From the NCBI GenBank assembly GCA_036732565.1, contig DAINCF010000201.1, positions 1-11,930 on the forward strand: DNA of 11,930 nt. Reading direction: 5' to 3'. Positions 1 to 6,059 of the stretch are shown here, piece by piece (position 1 is the stretch's first letter; every line of letters begins with the position of its first letter). The position numbers were made by a program, and so were the translations under genes. A model generated the notes under the pieces. It ran no database searches. It was not told the DNA's origin and saw only the letters and a list, made by a program, of their open reading frames with translations. Source of the stretch: JAIVJN01 sp036732565 (lineage in GTDB: Bacteria; Acidobacteriota; Vicinamibacteria; Vicinamibacterales; UBA2999).

Positions 1-868
1 AGAACTCGATCGTCCGATCCCACGCCAGCGTCGCGGCGGCCTTGTCGTAGCGCGGCGTGGTGTCGTTGTGAAAGCCGTGGTTGGCGCCGTCGTAGAAGTG
101 CACGGTGTACTGCACCTTGTTCGCCTTCAACGCGGTTTCATACGCCGGCCATCCCGCATTGACGCGCTCGTCGAGCCCGGCGTAATGAATCAACAGCGCC
201 GCGTTGATCTTCGGCACCTCTTCGGCCGGCGCCTGGCCGCCGTAGAACGGCACCGCCGCGGCGAGATCCGGCATCCGCACGGCGAGCGTGTTCGACACGC
301 CGCCGCCGAAGCAGAAGCCGACCACGCCGAACTTGCCGGTGCAATCGGGCCGCGCTTTCAAGTGGTTCGCGCCGGCCACGAAGTCCTCCATGATCTTGTT
401 GCGGTCGAGCTTGGACTGGAGCTCGCGTCCCTTGTCGTCGTCGCCCGGATATCCGCCAACCGGCGTGAGGGCGTCGGGAGCCAGCGCGACGAATCCGGCC
501 ACGCCAAGACGACGGGCAACGTCCTCGATGTAGGGATTCAGGCCGCGATTCTCGTGGACGACAAGCACCCCTGGCAGCTTGGCGGCGCCGTTGGCCGGCT
601 TGGCCAGATACGCCTTCATGTTGCCCGAGCCCTGCGGCGACGGGTAGGTGACGTATTCCGTCTTCAACCGCGCATCGTCCTTCGGGACCTGCTGCGCGTA
701 GGCGTAGTTGGGGCTCAGGGTCTCCAAGATGGCCGCGGCCGTCAGCCCCCCAACGGCGAACTTCTGGGCGCCCTCGAAGAATTGGCGCCGGGTGACGCCG
801 CCGTGCACGTACTGGTCGAAGAGCTTCAGCAGCTCAGGATCGAAGTCGGACGCCTTCATGCGTTCCAT
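1..868 (-). CDS. Dienelactone hydrolase family protein, Tat-exported (partial, C-terminus cut)
   Basis: This is an alpha/beta hydrolase of the dienelactone hydrolase (carboxymethylenebutenolidase) family, which hydrolyses ester or lactone bonds with a Cys-Asp-His triad. All three residues are visible: Cys186 in GFCFGG, Asp233 in AGLDER and His264 in GANHGF. The N-terminus (residues 26-60) has a twin-arginine-like TRRQFF motif, an Ala/Gly-rich hydrophobic stretch and an AYA-Q cleavage site, so export by the Tat pathway is inferred. The start at 868 is chosen over in-frame ATGs at 874 and 859 because GGGAGG lies 8 bases before it; from 874 the spacing would be only 2. The window shows 289 residues. 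The catalytic His is already passed, so probably only a few residues are missing at the left edge. It is transcribed divergently from the M28 peptidase. Its true substrate is unknown: many family members do not act on dienelactone. The family call is firm. Confidence 0.93.
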   Translation of the reverse strand, partial: MERMKASDFDPELLKLFDQYVHGGVTRRQFFEGAQKFAVGGLTAAAILETLSPNYAYAQQVPKDDARLKTEYVTYPSPQGSGNMKAYLAKPANGAAKLPGVLVVHENRGLNPYIEDVARRLGVAGFVALAPDALTPVGGYPGDDDKGRELQSKLDRNKIMEDFVAGANHLKARPDCTGKFGVVGFCFGGGVSNTLAVRMPDLAAAVPFYGGQAPAEEVPKINAALLIHYAGLDERVNAGWPAYETALKANKVQYTVHFYDGANHGFHNDTTPRYDKAAATLAWDRTIEF

Positions 869-876
869 TTGCATCG

Positions 877-882
877 CCTCCC
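877..882 (-). promoter_or_regulatory. Shine-Dalgarno site of the hydrolase gene
   Basis: On the minus strand this reads GGGAGG, 8 bases before the ATG at 868 and only 2 before the ATG at 874. The spacing decides the start in favour of 868. A short GC dyad (CGGGG, 1 base, CCCCG; 886-896) lies just upstream in the presumed leader. Confidence 0.7.
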
Positions 883-983
883 TGACGGGGTCCCCGACGC
901 CACCTTCCGTTGATACGCTCGCCTAGTTGGAAGTCCGGGCTGACTACCCTACGCCGGTCCGGCATCGAGCGCTTACGTCAGCA

Positions 984-989
984 TACAAT
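984..989 (+). promoter_or_regulatory. -10-like box TACAAT, probable leaderless promoter of the M28 peptidase
   Basis: TACAAT ends 7 bases before the ATG at 997, so transcription would be expected to start at or within a base or two of the start codon. No Shine-Dalgarno sequence lies in the space between. I see no convincing -35 hexamer about 17 bases upstream. The same arrangement recurs before four other genes of the window, which supports the call; one site alone would be weak. Confidence 0.5.
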
Positions 990-996
990 CCCGCGC

Positions 997-2436
997 ATGA
1001 CACACGGTCGCGCCTTTCGGGTGGTCATCCTGCTTCTGTGCTCGGCGCCGCTCTTCGCGCAGCAGCCGATCGATCAGGCGGTCATCGCGCGCATCAAGGC
1101 CGAAGGCATGGAGCGGTCGCAGATTGGTGAGGTCTTCACGCACCTCGTGACCGTGATCGGCCCGCGTCTGACCAACTCGCCGGCTCATCGCCGAGCCGCG
1201 GCGTGGACGGAAGAGCGGCTGAAGGCGATAGGGCTGGTGAACGTCCACAGCGAGCCATTCGAGTTCGGACGCGGCTGGACGCTGGAGCGACTCTCGATCG
1301 AGATGATCGAGCCGCGCTATCAGCCGCTGATCGGCTATCCGCGAGGCTGGTCTCCCTCGACCAACGGCCGCATCGTCGCCGCGCCGGTGTATGTGCCGGG
1401 TGCGACCGCGGGGGCCTTGAAGGCGCACGCGGGTCGCCTGCAGGGCGCCATCCTCATGCCGTCGCCCATTCAAACCTACTTCATCCGCGAGGACCGTCCA
1501 CCGGCGAGCGGCGATCTCGTGACGAAGGGCGCACCGCCACGACTCTCCAACGCGGAACAGCAAGCGCTGGCGGCCGCGATCAAGGCGGAGGGTGTCGCGG
1601 TCACACTGGAGCCGAACATCGGTGAACATGGCACGGTGTTCGTTACCGGCCGCGATCCGGGACCGAACGGCGTCACGTCGATTGTGCTCGCGTCAGAGCA
1701 CTACAACCTGATCGCACGGTTGATCGAACAGAAGGTCCCGGTGCGTCTCGCCGTGGATGTGCAAGGCCGTTATCACGAGCAAGACACCAACGCGCTCAAC
1801 GTGATCGCGGAGCTGCCGGGCACCGACGCCGCCCGCAAAGACCAGATCGTGATGGTCGGCGCGCACCTGGATTCGTGGCACACGGCCGAGGGCGCCACGG
1901 ACAATGCGGATGGCGTCGCGACCGCGATGGAGGCCGTGCGGATCCTCAAGACGCTGGGCGTTCAGCCGCGGCGCACGATTCGCGTTGCGCTATGGGGAGG
2001 CGAGGAGCAAGGCCTGCTCGGCTCGCGCGCCTGGGTGGCCAAACACCTCGCCGGCGACGCCAACGTCGCAGCGCGCGAGACGTTTTCGGTGTACTTCAAT
2101 CTCGACAACGGCTTTCCACCGATATCCGGCTTCTACCTCGAAGGCAATCGTGCGTTCCAACCAATCATGGAAGCCTGGCTGAAGCCCTTCGCCGATCTCG
2201 GCGCCACGACGGCTACGCTGCAAGGCATTGGCGCCACCGATCACCTTTCGTTCAGGGCCGCCGGCGTGCCAGGCTTCCAAGCCGTGCAAAGCTACGTCGG
2301 CTACGACGTCCGCACGCATCACACGAACGTCGACAACACCGAGCGCATCGCACCCGACGCGCTCAAGCAAGCCGCGACCGTGATGGCCGGCGTTCTGTAT
2401 CAAGCCGCGATGAGCGACGCCAAGGTGCCGCGGTAA
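997..2436 (+). CDS. Secreted M28 family zinc metallopeptidase (aminopeptidase-like, with PA-like insert)
   Basis: This is a di-zinc peptidase of family M28, which removes amino acids or acts as a carboxypeptidase outside the cytoplasm. Expected metal and catalytic residues are visible in order: His290 in GAHLDSW, Asp302 in TDNADG, Glu336-Glu337 in WGGEEQG (general base and zinc ligand), Asp370 in FNLDNG and His440/441 in RTHHTNVD. A signal peptide covers about residues 1-21 (LFA-QQ). Residues about 120-255 between the N-terminal part and the catalytic core look like a PA domain, as in the glutamate carboxypeptidase II type of M28 proteins. The frame stays open upstream to 910, but the ATG at 997 is chosen because it directly begins the signal peptide and has a -10-like box 7 bases upstream. 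The protein is 479 residues, usual for the family. It stands alone and is convergent with the next gene. Family is firm; substrate preference cannot be read. Confidence 0.95.
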   Translation: MTHGRAFRVVILLLCSAPLFAQQPIDQAVIARIKAEGMERSQIGEVFTHLVTVIGPRLTNSPAHRRAAAWTEERLKAIGLVNVHSEPFEFGRGWTLERLSIEMIEPRYQPLIGYPRGWSPSTNGRIVAAPVYVPGATAGALKAHAGRLQGAILMPSPIQTYFIREDRPPASGDLVTKGAPPRLSNAEQQALAAAIKAEGVAVTLEPNIGEHGTVFVTGRDPGPNGVTSIVLASEHYNLIARLIEQKVPVRLAVDVQGRYHEQDTNALNVIAELPGTDAARKDQIVMVGAHLDSWHTAEGATDNADGVATAMEAVRILKTLGVQPRRTIRVALWGGEEQGLLGSRAWVAKHLAGDANVAARETFSVYFNLDNGFPPISGFYLEGNRAFQPIMEAWLKPFADLGATTATLQGIGATDHLSFRAAGVPGFQAVQSYVGYDVRTHHTNVDNTERIAPDALKQAATVMAGVLYQAAMSDAKVPR

Positions 2437-2438
2437 TC

Positions 2439-2453
2439 GAGCGCCGCGCGCTC
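2439..2453 (+). terminator. Short hairpin between convergent genes, possible terminator
   Basis: GAGCG and CGCTC form a 5-bp stem around a 5-base loop, followed by TTT at 2454-2456. It begins 2 bases after the M28 peptidase stop and sits in the 19-base gap before the stop of the convergent gene. The stem is short and the T-run is only three bases, so it is a weak candidate. Confidence 0.3.
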
Positions 2454-2455
2454 TT

Positions 2456-3055
2456 TCACTTGCCTATCGGATGGCGATACGCCGCATGCGCGCTGAAGAC
2501 GAAGGTCCCGATGTGTTCGCCAGGGAAGTCATGCGAGCCGACTTGGAGCGTCATGACGAGGCGCCGCATCGGATGAATGGATATGCCACCCACCGCACCG
2601 AGAGAGAAGTGTGAAGTACGGCCGCCTGCTGCCACGACGATCGGCCGCTGAAGCTCGTGGCAGGCTACCGGCTGACACGTCACGGTCAACCGATCGACGC
2701 GGGCGCCTGCCGAGACACCCACGAACGGCCTCGCGGGCCCGGGCGCGCCAAAGTGCCAGGTCGTCTCGACCAGCCAGAGCGAGCGACCCCAATTCGACCA
2801 GCTAACGGCGTACCCCTGAGAAACATCGGTGCGTTCGGGTCGAGGCGCATCGAGGTGGCGGAAGCGAATGGCAGTCATGTCCGTCAACCACAGACCGGCC
2901 TGCCACCCGCGGGTCGCCACTTCGTGGGCGCAGGATGCTTCACCCATCAAGCACGCATGGCCGATGTTCGCGCCAAGCTCGACGTAGCGCTGTGCGTACG
3001 CGAGGCGCGCTCCGCCGAACAACACGACTGCCACGGCCACCATCGATCTCCACAT
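2456..3055 (-). CDS. Exported barrel-like protein of unknown function, four cysteines
   Basis: I do not recognise a named family. The 199-residue protein has a clear signal peptide (about 1-21, ending AYA-Q), so it leaves the cytoplasm. The mature part alternates polar and hydrophobic residues, with glycine/aromatic stretches (PFVGVSAGARVDRL, then GAVGGISIHP and a final strand ending in HPIGK), as in small outer-membrane beta-barrels. Four cysteines form two close pairs, Cys35/Cys42 and Cys127/Cys132, which could make disulfides in the periplasm. The start at 3055 is chosen because GGAGG lies 5 bases upstream; the frame could be extended to a TTG at 3067, but that codon overlaps the Shine-Dalgarno site. 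It is divergent from the toxin-antitoxin operon and convergent with the M28 gene, so it probably forms a single-gene unit. The gene is likely real; the barrel topology is inferred. Confidence 0.75.
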   Translation of the reverse strand: MWRSMVAVAVVLFGGARLAYAQRYVELGANIGHACLMGEASCAHEVATRGWQAGLWLTDMTAIRFRHLDAPRPERTDVSQGYAVSWSNWGRSLWLVETTWHFGAPGPARPFVGVSAGARVDRLTVTCQPVACHELQRPIVVAAGGRTSHFSLGAVGGISIHPMRRLVMTLQVGSHDFPGEHIGTFVFSAHAAYRHPIGK

Positions 3056-3060
3056 GCTCG

Positions 3061-3065
3061 CCTCC
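3061..3065 (-). promoter_or_regulatory. Shine-Dalgarno site GGAGG of the exported barrel-like gene
   Basis: On the minus strand GGAGG lies 5 bases before the ATG at 3055. It places the start there rather than at the in-frame TTG at 3067. Confidence 0.65.
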
Positions 3066-3112
3066 AAGAGGAGATGTGCGAAATGGACCTGGAGTAGCTC
3101 AAAGCCGTATTT

Positions 3113-3129
3113 GTGCTACTATGTGCTAC
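3113..3129 (+). promoter_or_regulatory. Toxin-antitoxin promoter with two GTGCTAC repeats (probable operator)
   Basis: GTGCTAC occurs at 3113-3119 and again at 3123-3129, a 10-base period that puts both copies on the same face of the helix. Between and across them lies TACTAT (3117-3122), preceded by TGC as in an extended -10 box. The box ends 7 bases before the ATG at 3130. The second repeat fills the space between -10 box and start codon. GTAGC at 3094-3098 is an inverted copy of the GCTAC core. Phd/VapB antitoxins usually repress their own operon by binding repeated or palindromic sites at the promoter, so this is the expected place and shape for such an operator. Binding itself is inferred. 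Confidence 0.55.
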
Positions 3130-3495
3130 ATGAGGGCTCGCAACAAGAATCCCGGGTATCGCCGCAGTAGCCACGCGAAGCCCGCTCGCGCTCGTGAGAC
3201 GGCGGCGACATACCCCTCTGATATGGTCGGTGTGCGGGAGCTTCGACAGAATCTGTCTGTCTATCTCGACGAGGTCAAGCTGGGTCGCACGCTGATCGTG
3301 ACCGAGCATGGCCAACAGGTCGCGGTCCTTGCACCTGCGGCACCGAAGACGTCGATACTCGACCGTCTCGTGGCCGAGGGCAAGATGACGGCGCCTACGC
3401 GACGGATTGCGGATCTGCGCCCGCCGCTCGAAGAGAAGCTGGAGAAGCCTGTGAGCCAGATCCTGCAGGAAATGCGTGATGAGGATCCGTGGTGA
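3130..3495 (+). CDS. Type II antitoxin, Phd/YefM (VapB-like) family
   Basis: The protein is expected to bind and neutralise the adjacent PIN toxin and to repress the operon. Residues 32-70 (VGVRELRQNLSVYL, then EHGQQVAVLAP) are the typical Phd/YefM DNA-binding fold. The C-terminal part, with LVAEGKMTAP and the end EMRDEDPW, matches the toxin-binding tail of antitoxins paired with PIN toxins. The start is uncertain. ATG 3130 is chosen because a -10-like box lies 7 bases upstream, giving 121 residues with an unusual 31-residue basic N-terminal tail. ATG 3223 would give a standard short antitoxin of 90 residues beginning MVGVREL, but has no Shine-Dalgarno sequence; ATG 3121 overlaps the -10 box. 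The stop codon overlaps the toxin start by one base (TGATG), indicating translational coupling. Family and pairing are firm. Confidence 0.88.
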   Translation: MRARNKNPGYRRSSHAKPARARETAATYPSDMVGVRELRQNLSVYLDEVKLGRTLIVTEHGQQVAVLAPAAPKTSILDRLVAEGKMTAPTRRIADLRPPLEEKLEKPVSQILQEMRDEDPW

Positions 3496-3896
3496 TGGCG
3501 GCGTGGTCCTATCTGGACGCGTCCGCTATCACCAAGCTCGCCACGCTCGAGCCCGAGTCCGCTGCGATGGTGACCCACGTGGTCACACGAGAGGCACTCG
3601 TGTCATCGCGGCTCAGTGAAGTGGAAGTCCTTCGAGCTGTGCGCCGAGCACGGTCGAAGGCCATCGAGTTGGGGTTGGAAGCGCTCAGGGCGCTTTTCCT
3701 GCGCGACATCGACGCCAACATTCTGCGACGTGCGGGCTCGCTTGATCCGCCAGAGCTGAGAGCGGGCGACGCCATCCACTTGGCCACCGCGCTTGGGATC
3801 GGCGACCCTGATCTCCTGTTCGTCACTTACGACGGCCGGCTCGCCAAGGCCGCGACCGCCGCCGGCCTCCGCGTCGTCCAGCCTGGGAAGCGCTAG
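3495..3896 (+). CDS. Type II toxin, PIN-domain ribonuclease (VapC-like)
   Basis: This is a PIN-domain endoribonuclease that would cleave RNA when freed from its antitoxin; VapC toxins often target tRNA or rRNA. The acidic residues that hold the metal ion are present: Asp8 in YLDASA, Glu42 or Glu44 in SEVEVLRA, Asp92 in GDAIHLATA and Asp113 in TYDGRL. It is 133 residues, the usual size. The start ATG at 3495 shares its A with the antitoxin stop TGA; in-frame GTG codons at 3489 and 3492 are less likely because the overlapping start is the common arrangement. The active site looks intact, so the toxin is probably functional. Its stop codon TAG is part of the -10-like box of the following TPR gene. 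The RNA target cannot be read from sequence. Confidence 0.93.
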   Translation: MAAWSYLDASAITKLATLEPESAAMVTHVVTREALVSSRLSEVEVLRAVRRARSKAIELGLEALRALFLRDIDANILRRAGSLDPPELRAGDAIHLATALGIGDPDLLFVTYDGRLAKAATAAGLRVVQPGKR

Positions 3897-3899
3897 AAT
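3894..3899 (+). promoter_or_regulatory. -10-like box TAGAAT before the TPR gene
   Basis: TAGAAT overlaps the toxin stop codon TAG (3894-3896) and ends 9 bases before the ATG at 3909, so the transcript would have no leader or only 2-3 bases. It would let the TPR-VWA-permease unit be expressed separately from the toxin-antitoxin operon. Read-through from the toxin gene (12-base gap) is also possible. No -35 box is evident. Confidence 0.4.
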
Positions 3900-3908
3900 C
3901 GGCAGGCC

Positions 3909-5210
3909 ATGCCGCTCCGCCGATTGGCGGCCGCAACCCTCATCACGCTCGTCGCGCTGACGACGAGTGCGTCCCAGCAGGAATCCTCTGCCCGGCTCGA
4001 GCGCCTCGGCACCTGGCTCGATGCCGTGGAGCACCACGAGCCCGGCGCCACCGACGGCGCACTGATTGTCACGCGCACGCTCTCCACCCATGACATGGCG
4101 GAGTTGTGGCGCGATCTGCACGGACTGCTCGGCATGCTGGGCCGCAGGAACGTCGAAGCGCTGCGCATGGCGATCCAAGGTTTCGCGGCGAGCAGTTTCG
4201 CGGTGCCCATTCCCGTCGACTACAGCAAAGCCGAGCGAGAGTCGCTGGCCGACCTCGCAAAGCTCGTCAACCAGCGCGGTGGTGCGAATCGGCTCGTCAA
4301 GCGCGGGGCGCTCCTGCACGCCGACATCGCGCTTCTCGCCAGGGCCCGGCCCGAGAGGACCTGGACATCCTCGTCCAACCTCGTCCCAGGCCTCGTGCTG
4401 GACATGGCTGACGGCGGAAGCCTCGGCTTCAATCGCGTCGCGCCGCATCTCGAGTTCGGCCGCACGCTGCTGGACTTCGTCTGGCCAGGGCCATCAACCG
4501 ACCCCACGATCCGCCTCTGGTATCACGCCACGGTCGCCGCCTTGCACAGTGAGGAACGTCTCGACTTGGCACATGTCTCCCGCGCCGTGGAGCTGTTCCC
4601 CACCGATCCGGACATCCTGCTGCAGGCCGGATGCCTGCATGAGTGGCTGGCCAGTGGAAGCGTGCAACTGAGTCTACGGTCGGTCAAGCTGTCGCAACGC
4701 GCGACGATGCAAGTGGGCTCGGTCGAAGTGGAGTTGACGCGCGCCCGACGACTGTTCGAGCGTGCCGCTCGCGCGAGCAGCAATCGTGCGGAAGCGAGAA
4801 TCCGGCTTGGCCGTGTTCGTTACCTGCTTGGCCACTTTCGCGAGGCCGTGCTCGAGCTCCAGCGTGGGCTCGAGTCGCCGACCGATCCGCTGCTGCGATA
4901 CTACGCACACCTGTTTCTCGGCTCCGCACACGAGGCGCTGCGCAACTTACGTGACGCGCACGCGGCCTACGCGACCGCGGCACAGCAGTATCCCCGAGCG
5001 CAATCCGCTCGCTTGGCGCTCGCTCGCTTGTCGCGCACCCGCGGCGATGGTGATGACGATGCGCTCAGGCGGGTCGAAGAAGTGCTGCGCCTGCCGGCTG
5101 GCAACGAACGGCACGATCCGTGGTGGACGTATCACATCTCGTCTGGGCGGCTGGGACACACGCTCCTCGCGGAGCTCCGCCAACAGGTCGTCTCCTCCGA
5201 TCGCGACTGA
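3909..5210 (+). CDS. Exported tetratricopeptide-repeat (TPR) protein
   Basis: The 433-residue protein starts with a signal-peptide-like stretch (about 1-22: two arginines, then a hydrophobic core, ending TSA-SQQ), so it is probably periplasmic or envelope-attached. The second half is helical and repeat-like, with TPR-type units at about 200-235, 278-325 (ARRLFERAARAS, then AEARIRLGRVRYLLG) and 329-361 (YYAHLFLGSAHEAL, then AHAAYATAAQQYP). TPR domains mediate protein-protein contacts, so a scaffolding role is inferred. The end carries a DPWWTYH motif (403-409) that I recall from acidobacterial TPR proteins encoded next to VWA genes; this is from memory. The gene begins 12 bases after the toxin stop and ends 2 bases before the VWA start, which indicates coupling with the latter. 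No enzymatic motif is seen. Confidence 0.82.
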   Translation: MPLRRLAAATLITLVALTTSASQQESSARLERLGTWLDAVEHHEPGATDGALIVTRTLSTHDMAELWRDLHGLLGMLGRRNVEALRMAIQGFAASSFAVPIPVDYSKAERESLADLAKLVNQRGGANRLVKRGALLHADIALLARARPERTWTSSSNLVPGLVLDMADGGSLGFNRVAPHLEFGRTLLDFVWPGPSTDPTIRLWYHATVAALHSEERLDLAHVSRAVELFPTDPDILLQAGCLHEWLASGSVQLSLRSVKLSQRATMQVGSVEVELTRARRLFERAARASSNRAEARIRLGRVRYLLGHFREAVLELQRGLESPTDPLLRYYAHLFLGSAHEALRNLRDAHAAYATAAQQYPRAQSARLALARLSRTRGDGDDDALRRVEEVLRLPAGNERHDPWWTYHISSGRLGHTLLAELRQQVVSSDRD

Positions 5211-5212
5211 CG

Positions 5213-6055
5213 ATGCGAACGCTCATCGCGCTGCTAGTCCTCTCATCCGCGGCGGCCGCGCAATCACCGACGTTCTCGTCGCGGCGAGAGGTCGTCCGGG
5301 TGGACGTGCTCGTCTCGACAAACGGCCAACCACTCAAGGGGCTCCGACCGTCTGACTTCCAGGTGCGCGACAACGGCAGGTGGCAGCAAGTGGAGCTGGC
5401 CACTTTCGAGGAGGTGCCACTGAATGTGGTCCTGGCGTTCGACATGAGCGAGAGCGTGGCCGGCGAGCGGCTGGCGCATCTGCGCAGCGCCGGTCGAAGC
5501 GTCTTGCGCGCGCTCGAGCCGGACGATCGCGCCTCGCTCGTCACGTTCAGTCATCTCGTCGCCCAGCGGACGCCGCTGACGACGAATACGGCCACGGTGC
5601 TCGCGGAGCTGGACTCGGTGGAAGGCTCTGGAGGCACCGCGCTGTTCGATGGCATGTGTGCGAGTATTCTGCTCAGCGGCTCGGCCGAAGGGCGAAGCCT
5701 GGTCATCGTGTTCAGTGACGGCATGGACACGGCCAGTTGGCTGTCGCCCCGTGCGTTGATTGACACCGCGCGCCGATCCGACGCGGTGGTCTACAGTGTC
5801 TCGGTCGGGCGAACCGACGAGTCCGCATCGCTGCGGGAAGTCAGCGAGGCCACCGGTGGCAGTCTGTTCGAGGTCGAGTCGACACAGCAGTTGGATCGCA
5901 CGTTCCTGCAGATCTTCAACGAGTTCCGGTATCGGTATCTCGTGAGCTATTCGCCGCAGGGTGTCGACGAGATCGGATGGCATCGCCTGCAGGTCGACGT
6001 CAAGCGTGAGGGCGCGACCGTGAAGGCCAGACCTGGCTACCAGAAAGGATCGTGA
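5213..6055 (+). CDS. Exported VWFA-related acidobacterial protein (von Willebrand factor A domain)
   Basis: This 280-residue protein has a signal peptide (about 1-17, AAA-QSP), a short beta-rich N-terminal segment with the GLRPSDFQVRDNG motif (43-55) and a VWA domain at about 70-245. The metal-ion-dependent adhesion site (MIDAS) looks intact: DMSES at 77-81, Thr142 in GGTALFD and Asp169 in FSDG. VWA domains with this site bind partner proteins through a divalent metal, so a binding rather than catalytic role is inferred. The C-terminal GWHRLQVDVKR and ARPGYQ motifs are typical of the VWFA-related acidobacterial family. The ATG at 5213 is chosen because it begins the signal peptide and follows the TPR stop by 2 bases; the frame is open back to 5120, but that part overlaps the TPR gene. 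There is no Shine-Dalgarno sequence, so translation is probably coupled. The permease follows after 4 bases. Confidence 0.9.
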   Translation: MRTLIALLVLSSAAAAQSPTFSSRREVVRVDVLVSTNGQPLKGLRPSDFQVRDNGRWQQVELATFEEVPLNVVLAFDMSESVAGERLAHLRSAGRSVLRALEPDDRASLVTFSHLVAQRTPLTTNTATVLAELDSVEGSGGTALFDGMCASILLSGSAEGRSLVIVFSDGMDTASWLSPRALIDTARRSDAVVYSVSVGRTDESASLREVSEATGGSLFEVESTQQLDRTFLQIFNEFRYRYLVSYSPQGVDEIGWHRLQVDVKREGATVKARPGYQKGS

Positions 6056-6059
6056 GGTC

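Noticed and set aside
886..896. GC-rich dyad CGGGG-T-CCCCG as a hairpin or operator
   Set aside because: The one-base centre cannot form a stable RNA loop without opening pairs, and short GC dyads are frequent in such DNA. Mentioned only under the hydrolase ribosome site.
68..913. Long open frame on the plus strand (281 codons)
   Set aside because: It is antisense to the dienelactone hydrolase, whose motifs and signal peptide are clear. The frame stays open only because of GC-rich codon use; its translation is rich in Arg, His and Val and has no recognisable motif.
1875..2576. Open frame of 233 codons on the plus strand within and beyond the M28 gene
   Set aside because: It lies in a shifted frame over the zinc-binding core of the peptidase and gives an Arg-rich product; it is a shadow frame.
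3097..3105. CTCAAAG shared between the toxin-antitoxin promoter region and the TrmB dyad
   Set aside because: Seven shared bases without shared symmetry or spacing are expected by chance; no evidence that one regulator binds both.
3489..3494. GTG codons as alternative toxin starts
   Set aside because: They would add only two residues. The ATG at 3495 overlapping the antitoxin stop is the typical coupled arrangement.
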